64,000 nucleotides of DNA from positions 1-64,000 of the forward strand of contig NZ_BOPF01000021.1 in NCBI RefSeq assembly GCF_016863615.1. Reading direction: 5' to 3'. The stretch comes from Virgisporangium aliadipatigenens (GTDB lineage Bacteria > Actinomycetota > Actinomycetes > Mycobacteriales > Micromonosporaceae). The notes under the pieces were generated by a model. That model was given only the letters and a program-made list of their open reading frames with translations. It was not told the origin of the DNA and did not search any database. Shown here one piece after another: positions 1 to 9,019 of the stretch; the first letter of the stretch is position 1; every line of letters starts with the position of its first letter. Made by a program: the position numbers and the translations under genes.

Positions 1-858
1 CTCACGCTGCAAGACCCTACCGGCAGCGGCCGCGATGTCAGTGAACTCGCGCACTGTCAGCTGCTCGCCCCGCGTTCCCGGAGAAATGCCGGCGCCGGTC
101 AGAACCTCCTCGGCGCGCACGGCGCCGCCCGCCCACGACGCCAGCGCGGCCCGCAAAGTCTTACGCCGCTGGGCGAACGCGGCCTCGACCACCGCGAACA
201 CCGCTTCGCGCGGCGCACCGGGCGGCGGCTCCCGCCGGCGGAACGCGACGAGCCCACTGTCCACATTGGGCACCGGCCAGAACACGGCCGGCGGCACCCG
301 ACCGGCGGGCCGCGCCTCGGCGTACCAGGCGAGCTTCACGGTCGGCACCCCGTACACCCGCGAACCGGGCGCCGCGGTCAGCCGGTCGGCGACCTCCTTC
401 TGCACCATGACCAGCCCGGACGTGAGCGTGGGCAGCTCCGCCAGCAGCGTCAGCACGACCGGGACGGCCACGTTGTACGGAAGGTTGGCCACGAGCGCGG
501 TCGGCGCCGGCCCCACGAGATCGGCGGCCCGGACCTTCAGCGCGTCCGCGTGCCGAACGGTGAGCCGGTCGGCGCACTCCGGCGCGCGGGCCGCCACGGT
601 CTGCGGCAGCGCGGCGGCCAGCACCGGGTCCAGCTCCACGGCGTGCAGGTGCGCCACCTCGGGCAGCAGGGCGAGCGTGAGCGAACCGAGCCCGGGCCCC
701 ACCTCCAGCACCACGTCGTCCGGCGTCAACGCGGCGGCCTTCACGATGCGGCGCACGGTGTTGGGGTCGTGCACGAAGTTCTGGCCGAGCTGCTTGGTGG
801 GGCGGATCCCGTGGGTCGCCGCGAGGCTGCGGATCTCGGCCGGTCCTAAGAGACTCAC
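1..858 (-). CDS. rsmA: 16S rRNA (adenine1518-N6/adenine1519-N6)-dimethyltransferase RsmA (KsgA), 3' end cut by window edge
   Basis: Dimethylates two adjacent adenines in the helix 45 loop of 16S rRNA during small-subunit assembly, using SAM. The translation starts [13 protein letters not shown] and shows the family signature [12 protein letters not shown] near residue 22, the SAM-binding motif [10 protein letters not shown], the catalytic NLPYN motif and [13 protein letters not shown] is taken as start: it lies 4 bases after the tatD stop and leaves the N-terminus at the usual distance from the QNF motif. 286 codons are visible without a stop, so only a few C-terminal residues are missing. 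The order tatD then ksgA is the common actinobacterial arrangement, but rpfB, often found between them, is absent. The identification is firm. Confidence 0.96.
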   Translation of the reverse strand, partial: MSLLGPAEIRSLAATHGIRPTKQLGQNFVHDPNTVRRIVKAAALTPDDVVLEVGPGLGSLTLALLPEVAHLHAVELDPVLAAALPQTVAARAPECADRLTVRHADALKVRAADLVGPAPTALVANLPYNVAVPVVLTLLAELPTLTSGLVMVQKEVADRLTAAPGSRVYGVPTVKLAWYAEARPAGRVPPAVFWPVPNVDSGLVAFRRREPPPGAPREAVFAVVEAAFAQRRKTLRAALASWAGGAVRAEEVLTGAGISPGTRGEQLTVREFTDIAAAAGRVLQRE

Positions 859-862
859 AGGC

Positions 863-1720
863 TCACCATGGTCCGAAGATCCGTTCGCCGGTCGCGGAGA
901 TCGCCGCGCACAGCTCGTCGACCGGTGTCTGCGCCGCCTCGGCGAGCCCGCGGACGGTCAGCGGGATGAGGTACGAGGCGTTCGGGCGGCCGCGGTACGG
1001 CATCGGCGTCAGGTAGGGCGCGTCGGTCTCCACCAGCAGGTGCGAGACCGGCGTGACGGCGGCCGCGTGCTTGAGGTCCGCCGCGCTCTTGAACGTCACC
1101 GTGCCCGCGAACGACAGCACGAACCCGCGCGCCACGCACTCCCGGGCGAACGCCGCGTCGCCCGAGAAGCAGTGCATGACGACCGTGTCCGGAGCACCCG
1201 CGTCGTCCAGCACGCGCAGCACGTCGGCGTGCGCGTCCCGGTCGTGGATCATCAACGCCTTGCCGTGCCGCTTCGCGATCTCGATGTGCGCGCGGAAGCT
1301 CTTCTCCTGGGCGGAGAAGCCCTCCGGCCCGGTGCGGAACGTGTCCAGGCCGGTCTCCCCGATGGCCCGCACCCGCGGGTCCGCGGCGAGCGTGTCGATC
1401 TCGTGCAGCGCACCGTCCAGATCGGACAGTCGGGGCGCCTCGTTGGGGTGCAGCGCCACCGTCGCGACGATCTGCCGGTGCTTGCCGGCGGCGTCCACGC
1501 CCCAGCGCGACGAGGCGACGTCGACGCCCACCTGCACCAGCCGGTCCACCCCGGCGGCGGCGGCGATCGCCAGCGCGTCCTCGACGGTGCGCGGCCCACC
1601 CGCCTCCGGCGGCGTCTCGAACATCAGGTCCAGGTGCGTGTGGCTGTCGAGCACCGGCACGGCGAGCGGCTCCGGCGGCGGCGGAAACTCCCCGTGCCGC
1701 CCGGATCCCCTCTTACTCAC
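863..1720 (-). CDS. tatD: TatD family metal-dependent hydrolase/deoxyribonuclease
   Basis: A 285-residue amidohydrolase-fold protein of the TatD family, linked to 3'-5' DNA exonuclease activity and DNA repair. The metal-binding LDSHTHLDL motif lies near residue 22. Also present are GETGLDTFR (metal Glu), [29 protein letters not shown] and [10 protein letters not shown]. The start is the GTG of VSKRGSGRH, whose GTGA overlaps the stop of the preceding lipoprotein gene by 4 bases, suggesting translational coupling. A longer in-frame start exists upstream but would reach deep into the neighbour. rsmA follows after 4 bases on the same strand. Confidence 0.95.
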   Translation of the reverse strand: MSKRGSGRHGEFPPPPEPLAVPVLDSHTHLDLMFETPPEAGGPRTVEDALAIAAAAGVDRLVQVGVDVASSRWGVDAAGKHRQIVATVALHPNEAPRLSDLDGALHEIDTLAADPRVRAIGETGLDTFRTGPEGFSAQEKSFRAHIEIAKRHGKALMIHDRDAHADVLRVLDDAGAPDTVVMHCFSGDAAFARECVARGFVLSFAGTVTFKSAADLKHAAAVTPVSHLLVETDAPYLTPMPYRGRPNASYLIPLTVRGLAEAAQTPVDELCAAISATGERIFGPW

Positions 1721-2844
1721 TGCTGCCCCGCGGCCAGCACGTCGCGGATGGCGTCCAGCGAACCGGCCTCCAGGTCGGCGGCCTTGCTGCCGGCGCCCTG
1801 CACCCGCGTCACGACCATCAGGTTGCGCCACCGGGTGAACGTGAAGACCTCGGTCAGCTCAGCGCTCACCCGTACGTGGTACTGCCACGTGTCGTCGCCG
1901 ATCCCCGGGACCTGCTTCGGCTCGCTCGCGATCTTCGCCGGTGGTTCCCGCCAGATCTTGATCAGGTCGGCGGCCACGTCCGGCGCGCCCTTCCCGGTCA
2001 CGGCGCTCGGCGCGGTCACCTCGACCTCGAGCCCCAGCCGGTCCTTGTCGGACTGCCACACGCACGCGCTGCGGAACGTCCGGTCGGCGGGCGAACGGTC
2101 GTTCTCGCGCGAGCCGAAGACCAGCTTCTGCACCGTCTCCTGCCGCACGGCCCCGCAGGCCGACGGCGCCGCGGTGAGGTCCGTGGCCGACGGGGCCGGG
2201 CTCGCCGCGGTGCCCGACGCGCCGGACTGCACCCCGGCGAGCACCTCCCGCATGACGCCGAGCGAGGCGCGTTCGACCTCGGTCATCGACAGCGCCCGCA
2301 GCGGCCCGCCCCACCAGGCGGTGCTCTCGAAGCGCACGTCGAGGATCAGGTTCTTCACCCGCACGGTGAACGTCGCCGTGCGCTGGTCGGTGCCGATGTA
2401 CCACTTCTGGGCGGCCTGGTCGCCGAGGCCGGCGACCGGCGGGTTCTTGCCGGCCGACCAGCGGTCCGCGGTGAAGTCGGCGCCCGCCACCTCGGTGGCG
2501 CTCTTCCCGCCGGCGGCGGAGTAACCGCGCAGCTTCACCTCAAGCGCGCGGGAGACGTCGCCGTCGCGGAACACCCAGCGGCACTTGCCCTCGATGTTGC
2601 TCGGGGTCGGGTCCGGGCTCACGCCGGCGGGCGGCTTCGGCTGCTCCGGAACGAGGCCGCGCACCGTCGCCATCGAGACGGTGCGACAGGGGTCGGGCAC
2701 CGAGCGGTACTCGCCCTCGGCGAAGGTGCCCGGGAGCTGCGCCTCCCAGGAGGGTTCGACCACCGGCTCCTTCGGCCCCTCGCAGGCGGCGGTAGCCGCC
2801 AGGGCGACCGCGGCCAGCAGGCCGGACAGCCAGCGCCGTCCCAT
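1717..2844 (-). CDS. Putative lipoprotein with two DUF3558-like domains
   Basis: A 375-residue exported protein. The N-terminus MGRRWLSGLLAAVALAATAAC is a signal peptide ending in a lipobox-like TAAC, so membrane anchoring through the Cys is likely. Two similar halves follow (about residues 45-200 and 215-370). Each begins with a Cys (DPCRTV, SACGAV) and has a second Cys before a Trp (KCRWVF, SACVWQ), as in the DUF3558 family of actinobacterial lipoproteins. ATG at 2844 is chosen because GGGAGG lies 8 bases upstream; a GTG 9 bases earlier overlaps that site. The gene overlaps tatD by 4 bases. No specific function can be assigned. Confidence 0.75.
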   Translation of the reverse strand: MGRRWLSGLLAAVALAATAACEGPKEPVVEPSWEAQLPGTFAEGEYRSVPDPCRTVSMATVRGLVPEQPKPPAGVSPDPTPSNIEGKCRWVFRDGDVSRALEVKLRGYSAAGGKSATEVAGADFTADRWSAGKNPPVAGLGDQAAQKWYIGTDQRTATFTVRVKNLILDVRFESTAWWGGPLRALSMTEVERASLGVMREVLAGVQSGASGTAASPAPSATDLTAAPSACGAVRQETVQKLVFGSRENDRSPADRTFRSACVWQSDKDRLGLEVEVTAPSAVTGKGAPDVAADLIKIWREPPAKIASEPKQVPGIGDDTWQYHVRVSAELTEVFTFTRWRNLMVVTRVQGAGSKAADLEAGSLDAIRDVLAAGQQ

Positions 2845-2893
2845 GCCTTCCACCTCCCGCTCGCAGACAACCCGGACAATCTATAGGGCGCTC

Positions 2894-3736
2894 TCAGCCG
2901 AGCAGGGGCGGCGGGGGCACCGGGCCGTCCTCCGCGTCGTCGTCCTGCGCCGGAACGGCCGCGCCGATCCACCTGTCGAGGTCCGGCCCGTGCACGACGC
3001 GGTTGCCGAAGACGCTGTTCAACGGGTCGCGCTGGGCCGTTCTCGTCATGCGTTCGACGGGGAGGCCGCCCCTGCGACGCGCGCCGGCGATCACCACGTT
3101 GCCGTAGCGGCGGCCGCGTAACAGCCCGGCCTCGGAGAGCACACACGCGTCGGCGAAGACCTCCCGCACCGTCGCCGCCTGCACCCGGGAGAACGCCAGC
3201 GGCGGCACGTCGACGACGTTCGCGGCGTAGCGGCCCGTGTGGGTCAGCACCCGTGCCGCCGCCCGCACGAACTCGACGCTGGTGACGCTGCGGGGCATCC
3301 GCGCCGCCCGGTACACGTCCACGATCACCAGGTCGAACCGCCCCGCCGGGGCCGCTTCCAGGGCCGCCCGCGCGTCGTCGAGCGTGATCGTGACCCCGGC
3401 GTCGACCGGCAGCGGAAGTTCGCTCTCGACGAGGTCGATCAGCGCGGCGTCGCGTTCGACCACCTCCTGCGCGGAGCCGGGGCGGGTGGCCGCCACGTAC
3501 CGCGCCATCGTCAGCGCGCCGCCGCCGAGGTGCAGCACGTCCAGGGGCTTGCCCGCGGGTGCGATCGTGTCGATCAGCCACGACAGCCGCCGCATGTACT
3601 CGAACTCCAGGTGGGTGGGGTCGGCGAGGTCCACGTAGGACTGCGCCACCCCGTCGATGTGGAGCATGTACGCACCGGGCCGTTCCGGATCGGAACGGAT
3701 CTCCGCCGTGCCAAGGTCCACTTTCCGGCGGATCAT
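2894..3736 (-). CDS. Spermidine synthase-like methyltransferase-fold protein
   Basis: A 280-residue protein with the Rossmann core of the spermidine synthase/SAM methyltransferase superfamily: LDVLHLGGGALTMARYVAA (motif I), EVVERDAALIDLVE (motif II, acidic end), and FDLVIVDVYRAARMP (the aspartate region that binds the aminopropyl acceptor in true synthases). Actinobacteria carry many such paralogues annotated as fused or stand-alone spermidine synthase, most without demonstrated polyamine activity. The ATG of MIRRKVDLGT is chosen because longer versions overlap the divergent gene at 3822. It lies 49 bases upstream of the lipoprotein gene and may be co-transcribed. The C-terminal tail is acidic and Pro-rich. 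Fold assignment is good; substrate is unknown. Confidence 0.78.
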   Translation of the reverse strand: MIRRKVDLGTAEIRSDPERPGAYMLHIDGVAQSYVDLADPTHLEFEYMRRLSWLIDTIAPAGKPLDVLHLGGGALTMARYVAATRPGSAQEVVERDAALIDLVESELPLPVDAGVTITLDDARAALEAAPAGRFDLVIVDVYRAARMPRSVTSVEFVRAAARVLTHTGRYAANVVDVPPLAFSRVQAATVREVFADACVLSEAGLLRGRRYGNVVIAGARRRGGLPVERMTRTAQRDPLNSVFGNRVVHGPDLDRWIGAAVPAQDDDAEDGPVPPPPLLG

Positions 3737-3821
3737 GTACGAAACCCTAATCAGGGCCGGTTCGCCTCGCGGTAGTGCCCCGTTCACGCTCCGGAAAAAC
3801 TGCACTCGTAGCGTCGCGCCC

Positions 3822-5054
3822 ATGACCCTGCCCGAGGCCGGCGCCGTGTCCACCACCGACGATGCCTCGCTGACAGTGACGTTCGACGGGGTCGTGCACC
3901 CCGCCGTCAGCGTCGCGCGGGGGGCCGCCTACGAGCTCTTCGGCGCCGATCCCGGCCCCGGCTGGCTCCGGAACCCGCGCCCCGGTGCCCGGTGGCCGTT
4001 CCGCCGCTTCGTCCCGGCGGCCGAGGCCGACCTGATCTCCGGCACGCCCGACGCGGCCGAGGACGCCCCGCTGTACGCGCCGGTGAGCCGCCGCCTCTCC
4101 TGGGACGCCCTGCACGCCCTGAGCCAACGACCCGCCGACGTCGACTCCGCGACGATCCACGCCGTGCGGCGCACCGCCACCGTCCGGCGCGGCACCCGGA
4201 TGGCGCTGGTCCTGCCGGCCACCGCCCTCGCCGACTACCTGCACGGCGCGCTGCCGGGCGGGTTCTGCTACCGGGAGAGCGACATCGCGCACCTGCGCAC
4301 CCCGGCCGAGCTGTCGGTGCTGGGCGGCGACGGGACCGAGGTCGGGGTCAGCTTCGTCCTGCACTGGCGGGCCACCGACGGGGCGGACTTCGAGGTGCCG
4401 GTCGGTCCGCGGTTCGCCGGCCTGGTCGCCATGCCGACGGGTTCGCGCGTCGGACCTCCCGTCATCGGAACGGGGTTCGCGCCCAGTTCCCACCATCTGA
4501 TTCCGGAGTTCGTGACCCGTGACTTCGCGGACCTGCCGGTGCCGGCCCGCGCCTCGCTGGTCGCCTACACGCCGGACGGCTCCGAGGTGCAGCTCTACAG
4601 CTACCTGGCCGAACAGGCCTCCTGGGTGCGCATGTGCGGGCCGCGCTGGCGGCCGCTGCTGGAGCTCGCCGGCGTCAACCCCGAGCAGGAGTACTTCCAC
4701 GTGGCGCCGCCGCTGACCCGGCTCGTCGGCCGGTACCGGGGCGACATCTTCGACGCGATCGCCGACCCGCCGGAGGAGTTCCGGGTGGCGGCGAAGAACC
4801 GGGCGGCCCGCTGGGCGGTCGAGACCCTGGCCCGGCGCCGCTACGAGGTGACCTGGCAGGGCGCGGCGACCACCGTGGTGCGGGCCGAGGAACGCTGGCT
4901 GCGCCTGCGGCTGTGCGCGCCGGACCCGGACAACGTGGCGCGGCTCGGGGCGCAGTGCGTCGCCCGCGGCCTCTACGAGACCTGGGTACCGCGCGGTCAC
5001 GTCGCCGAGCTGCACGAGGTGGACCTGGAGTACCCGCCGCCGCGGGCCGCCTGA
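3822..5054 (+). CDS. Conserved-looking protein of unknown function
   Basis: A soluble protein of 410 residues that I do not recognise. It has no signal peptide or membrane segment. It contains several Trp/Tyr-rich beta-type stretches (FVLHWRATDGADFEVPVG, YSYLAEQASWVRMCGPRWRP) and an RLVGRYRGDIFDAI motif near residue 310. The start at ATG 3822 follows a short spacer from the divergent spermidine synthase-like gene; upstream in-frame codons fall inside that gene. It converges on metG. Codon bias is typical of the window, so it is a resident gene. Confidence 0.6.
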   Translation: MTLPEAGAVSTTDDASLTVTFDGVVHPAVSVARGAAYELFGADPGPGWLRNPRPGARWPFRRFVPAAEADLISGTPDAAEDAPLYAPVSRRLSWDALHALSQRPADVDSATIHAVRRTATVRRGTRMALVLPATALADYLHGALPGGFCYRESDIAHLRTPAELSVLGGDGTEVGVSFVLHWRATDGADFEVPVGPRFAGLVAMPTGSRVGPPVIGTGFAPSSHHLIPEFVTRDFADLPVPARASLVAYTPDGSEVQLYSYLAEQASWVRMCGPRWRPLLELAGVNPEQEYFHVAPPLTRLVGRYRGDIFDAIADPPEEFRVAAKNRAARWAVETLARRRYEVTWQGAATTVVRAEERWLRLRLCAPDPDNVARLGAQCVARGLYETWVPRGHVAELHEVDLEYPPPRAA

Positions 5055-5076
5055 GTCGGACGGCCCGACGGCGGGC

Positions 5077-6858
5077 TCAGCTCTCGAGACGGGCCAACTC
5101 CTCCTCGACGATGGACTCGTCGAGCTTCTTGAAGATCGGCTTCGGCGGTGCCAGTTCGCGGCCGGCCTCGATCGGCACCGACGCCCAGCGCGCGCCGACC
5201 GAGTAGTCGCCGCCCAGCACCGGATAGCCGGGGCCGCCGTCCAGGTCCTCGACCTCGCGGATCTCCGGCATCGGCGCGTGCACGTCCTTGCCGCCGAGCA
5301 GCTCGTGCACCTTCTGCGCCGAGTGCGGCAGGAACGGCGTCAGCAGCGTGTTGCAGTCGCTGACCGCCTGCAGCGCCACGTGCAGCACCGTGCCCATGCG
5401 CTCGCGATCCTCCTTGAGCTTCCACGGCGCCTGCTCGGAGACGTACTTGTTGACCTCTCCGACGACGCGCATCGCCTCCGAGATGGCCTGCTTCTGCCGG
5501 TGCCGTTCGATCAGGGAACCGACCGTCCCGAAGCCGGCCCGGACGGCGTCCAGAAGCGCGCGGTCCTCGGACGTCAGCTCGCCGGCGGCGGGCACGGCGC
5601 CGAAGTTCTTCGCGGCCATCGAGATCGACCGGTTGACCAGGTTGCCCCAGCCGGCCACCAGCTCGTCATTGTTGCGGCGGCGGAACTCCGCCCAGGTGAA
5701 GTCGGTGTCCTGGGTCTCCGGGCCGGCGACGGCGATGAAGTAGCGCAGCGCGTCGGCGTCGTAGCGGGACAGGAAGTCGCGCACGAAGATCACGACGGCT
5801 CGGGACGAGGAGAACTTCTTCCCCTCCATGGTCAGGAACTCGCTGGAGACGACCTCGGTCGGCAGCGCGAGCTTGCCGAAGACGCCGGGCTCCCCGCCGT
5901 GCGCGCCCTCGCCGTTGTACGCGAGCAGCTCGGCCGGCCAGATCTGCGAGTGGAACGTGATGTTGTCCTTGCCCATGAAGTAGTAGGCGCGGCTGTCGCC
6001 GTCCTTGGTCCACCACTTCCGCCACGCCTCCGGGTCGCCGGTGCGCCGCGCCCACTCGACCGAGGCCGACAGGTAGCCGATCACCGCGTCGAACCACACG
6101 TAGAGGCGCTTGTTGGCGTTCTCCTCCCAGACGGGGATCGGCACCGGGATGCCCCAGTCGATGTCCCGGGTCATGGCGCGCGGCTTCAGGTCCTCCAGCA
6201 GGTTCTTGGAGAACTTGAGGACGTTGGGCCGCCAGTCGGTCCTGGTGTCGAGCCACTCGCCGAGCGCCTCTGCGAGCGCGGGCAGGTCGAGGAAGAAGTG
6301 CTCGGTCTCGATGAACTTCGGCGTCTCGCCGTTGATGCGGCTGCGCGGGTTGATCAGGTCCACCGGGTCGAGCTGGTTGCCGCAGTTGTCGCACTGGTCG
6401 CCGCGGGCGCCGTCGTAGCCGCAGATCGGGCAGGTGCCCTCGATGTAGCGGTCGGGCAGCGTGCGGCCGGTCGACGGGGAGATCGCGCCCTGCGTGGTCT
6501 GCTTGATCATGTACCCGTTGCGGTGCACGGTGCGGAACAGCTCCTGCGCCACGATCGCGTGATTGCGCGTGGTGGTGCGGGTGAACAGGTCGTAGGAGAG
6601 GCCCAGCGCGTGCAGGTCCTCGACGATCATGCGGTTGTACCGGTCGGCGAGCGCCTGCGGGGTGAGCCCCTCCTTCTCGGCCTGCACGAGGATGGGCGTC
6701 CCGTGCTCGTCCGTGCCGGAGACCATGAGCACGTCGTGGCCCGCCATGCGCATGTACCGGCTGAACACGTCGGAGGGCACCCCGAACCCGGATACATGAC
6801 CGATGTGGCGCGGGCCGTTGGCATATGGCCAGGCGACCGCGGCGAGAACGTGACTCAT
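5077..6858 (-). CDS. metG: Methionyl-tRNA synthetase
   Basis: Charges tRNA-Met with methionine in the cytoplasm. The 593-residue class I synthetase shows the HIGH motif (PRHIGH, about residues 16-21), the Cys-rich zinc knuckle [18 protein letters not shown] in the connective domain, and a KMSKS-equivalent KKFSSSR at residues 347-353. A helical anticodon-binding domain forms the C-terminal part. The MetG-type C-terminal dimerisation/tRNA-binding extension is absent, as in the mycobacterial enzyme. It starts at ATG 6858 and is divergent from the membrane protein at 6968. Position between tatD and rsmI matches actinobacterial synteny. Confidence 0.97.
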   Translation of the reverse strand: MSHVLAAVAWPYANGPRHIGHVSGFGVPSDVFSRYMRMAGHDVLMVSGTDEHGTPILVQAEKEGLTPQALADRYNRMIVEDLHALGLSYDLFTRTTTRNHAIVAQELFRTVHRNGYMIKQTTQGAISPSTGRTLPDRYIEGTCPICGYDGARGDQCDNCGNQLDPVDLINPRSRINGETPKFIETEHFFLDLPALAEALGEWLDTRTDWRPNVLKFSKNLLEDLKPRAMTRDIDWGIPVPIPVWEENANKRLYVWFDAVIGYLSASVEWARRTGDPEAWRKWWTKDGDSRAYYFMGKDNITFHSQIWPAELLAYNGEGAHGGEPGVFGKLALPTEVVSSEFLTMEGKKFSSSRAVVIFVRDFLSRYDADALRYFIAVAGPETQDTDFTWAEFRRRNNDELVAGWGNLVNRSISMAAKNFGAVPAAGELTSEDRALLDAVRAGFGTVGSLIERHRQKQAISEAMRVVGEVNKYVSEQAPWKLKEDRERMGTVLHVALQAVSDCNTLLTPFLPHSAQKVHELLGGKDVHAPMPEIREVEDLDGGPGYPVLGGDYSVGARWASVPIEAGRELAPPKPIFKKLDESIVEEELARLES

Positions 6859-6967
6859 AACGGACCAGCCTAGTTACGTCCGTACCGGGGCCGCGAACGG
6901 ATAGCTCGTCCGACACGCGCGAGGGATTCTAAGGACGAACCGCCACAAAATATAGTGCAATGGGACT

Positions 6968-8107
6968 ATGACACGTTCTGCGGACCGCCGACCGCCACCG
7001 GAATGGCCGCTCGCCGCCGACCCGGAAGGGGGCGACGGGCCGCAGGACCGGTTCCGCGTACTCGATGAATCCCTGCTCAACGAGGCGCGGCGGCGCGACG
7101 ACGCGGACTCCTTCCCGCTGTGGCCGCAGGTCGAGACGCAGGGCGAGGAGAGCCCGCGCGAGCCCGCACTCCGCCGCGACCTCGAACCCGCGCAGGAGCC
7201 GCTGGAGCCGCCCCAGGCGCCGGACTGGGCCACCCGGGCGACCCGGCACCGGTTCCTCGAGGACCCCTCCTACCGGGCCCGGTTCGGCGAGGGGGAGACG
7301 CCGGCCTTCGACACCACCGACAGCGGGTGGCCGATCCTGCCGGCCGCGGCGTCCCCCGGACCGGTGGCGCCGGTCTCCCCCGCCGTACCGGCGACCGTGA
7401 TCGTCGAGGGCACGTTCATCGAGGAGCCGCCTCCGCTGCCGCCCGCGCCGGTGGAGTCCGCGCTGCCGCCCGCGCAGCAGACCGAGTCCACGCGGCCGGT
7501 GGAGCCCGTCCGGGCGACCGCGCCCGCCCAGGCGAAGCCGCCGCTCGAAGGCGCCGGCGGCCTCACCATCACCCCGCGCCGGGGCGCACTCCGCACCGAG
7601 CCGCCGCGCACCGGCATCCCGCACACCCGCCAGACCCGGCGGCCGCTGGCCGGCCTCACCGCCCTGCTGCTGCTCGCCATCGTGTCGGCGTTCTTCGGCT
7701 GGGTGACGGCCGAACCGTTCTGGCTGGCCGTCGGCCACTCCGAACGCGGCACCGCCACCGTCAGCCGCTGCACCGGGGACGGGCTCACCCGCCGGTGCGA
7801 GGGGACGTTCAGCGTCGACGGCAGGCTCAGCCGGGTCGCCGTGCCGATCCTGGGCGACGCGCCGGCGCCGGGGCGTTCGGCCGCCGCGCGGATGACCTCC
7901 ACCCGAGGCGACCGCGTGTACGTCGGCACGAGCAGCCGCGAACAGGCGGGCGTCGGCGTCGGGCTGCTCGTGCTGTGCGGGCTGGGGATCGCGTGGGCCA
8001 CCGGAGGGCTGCGCCTCGCCGGCCGGCGGGCCCGGACGGCCGCGGTGGCGTTCAGCCTCGCCGGGCCGCTGCTCCTGTTCGCCCTGATGCTCGCCGCCAC
8101 CTACTGA
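6968..8107 (+). CDS. Pro-rich membrane protein of unknown function
   Basis: A 379-residue protein with a long hydrophilic, Pro/Glu-rich, probably disordered N-terminal half (about residues 1-220). A first membrane helix follows (GLTALLLLAIVSAFFGWV). Next comes an approximately 80-residue segment with two Cys (SRCTGDGLTRRCEG), possibly extracytoplasmic and disulphide-bonded. Two further hydrophobic helices are near the C-terminus (GVGLLVLCGLGIAWATG and VAFSLAGPLLLFALML). The 3' end overlaps the convergent rsmI gene by 7 bases. I do not recognise the family. Confidence 0.65.
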   Translation: MTRSADRRPPPEWPLAADPEGGDGPQDRFRVLDESLLNEARRRDDADSFPLWPQVETQGEESPREPALRRDLEPAQEPLEPPQAPDWATRATRHRFLEDPSYRARFGEGETPAFDTTDSGWPILPAAASPGPVAPVSPAVPATVIVEGTFIEEPPPLPPAPVESALPPAQQTESTRPVEPVRATAPAQAKPPLEGAGGLTITPRRGALRTEPPRTGIPHTRQTRRPLAGLTALLLLAIVSAFFGWVTAEPFWLAVGHSERGTATVSRCTGDGLTRRCEGTFSVDGRLSRVAVPILGDAPAPGRSAAARMTSTRGDRVYVGTSSREQAGVGVGLLVLCGLGIAWATGGLRLAGRRARTAAVAFSLAGPLLLFALMLAATY

Positions 8108-8952
8108 CGGGCGCCCGACCCCGGACGGGAGCGGATCACGGCGTCGTAGACCTCGCGCTTCGGAACGCCGTGCGCGACGGCCACCGCCGCGATGGCGGCC
8201 TTGCGGGCGGTGCCGCCGGACTCCAGCGCGGCGACGGCCACGGCCAGCCCCTCGTCGGTGGGGCGTTCGGCCGGCGCCGCCGGTGCACCGCCCACGACGA
8301 GCGTGATCTCGCCGCGCGGCGGGTCGTCCGCCACGGAGGCCACCAGCTCCGCGAGGGTGCCCCGGCGCACCTCCTCGAACGTCTTCGTCAGCTCGCGCGC
8401 CAGCGCCGCCGGGCGTTCGGGGCCGAAAATTTCAGCCAGATCCGTGATCGTGCCGGCGATGCGGTGCGGCGCCTCGAAGAAGACGAGCGTGCGCCGTTCG
8501 TCGGCCAGTTCGCGCAGGACGGCGCGGCGCTCACCGGGCTTGCGGGGCGGGAATCCCTCGAAGCAGAAGCGGTCGCAGGGCAGGCCGCTCAGCGCCAACG
8601 CCGTCGTCACCGCGCTCGGCCCCGGCACCGCCGTCACCGGAACGCCCGCGTCCACCGCCGCACGGACCAGCCGGAATCCCGGATCCGACACCGACGGCAT
8701 CCCCCCGTCGGTGATCACGGCAACCGTGCGGCCGGCGCGCAGTTCGTCGAGCAGCTCCGGTGTGCGCCGTTCCTCGTTCCCCTCGAAGAAGCTGACCGAA
8801 CGGGCGACCGTGACGTCCAGGTCGGCGGCGAGTCGCGCGAGCCTGCGGGTGTCCTCGGCGGCGACCGTGTCGGCCTCGGCAAGGGCGCGCGCTACCCGCG
8901 GCGACACGTCGGCCGGATTCCCCAGCGGGGCACCCAACAGGATCAACGGCAC
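8101..8952 (-). CDS. rsmI: 16S rRNA (cytidine1402-2'-O)-methyltransferase RsmI
   Basis: Methylates the ribose of C1402 in the 16S rRNA decoding centre. The 283-residue tetrapyrrole-methylase fold shows LLGAPLGNPADVSPRV at the N-terminus, AEDTRRLARL, VITDGGMPSVSDPG (SAM-binding loop), VPGPSAVTTALALSGLP, FEGFPPRKPGER, FFEAPHRI and ARELTKTFEEVRRGTL, all typical of RsmI. The GTG start has GGGAG 6 bases upstream. It is divergent from pmt with a 67-base gap, the same arrangement as Rv1003/Rv1002c. Confidence 0.96.
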   Translation of the reverse strand: MPLILLGAPLGNPADVSPRVARALAEADTVAAEDTRRLARLAADLDVTVARSVSFFEGNEERRTPELLDELRAGRTVAVITDGGMPSVSDPGFRLVRAAVDAGVPVTAVPGPSAVTTALALSGLPCDRFCFEGFPPRKPGERRAVLRELADERRTLVFFEAPHRIAGTITDLAEIFGPERPAALARELTKTFEEVRRGTLAELVASVADDPPRGEITLVVGGAPAAPAERPTDEGLAVAVAALESGGTARKAAIAAVAVAHGVPKREVYDAVIRSRPGSGARQ

Positions 8953-9019
8953 CGGACACTCCCTTCTGCGGCGGTGGAGGCACCACCACCGAACGGCCCC
9001 AGCAGCCTACGATCGCGGG

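Noticed and set aside
35-2524. 829-codon + strand open frame
   Set aside because: It is antisense to rsmA, tatD and the lipoprotein gene. The translation is low-complexity Arg/Ala/Pro sequence typical of GC-rich shadow frames.
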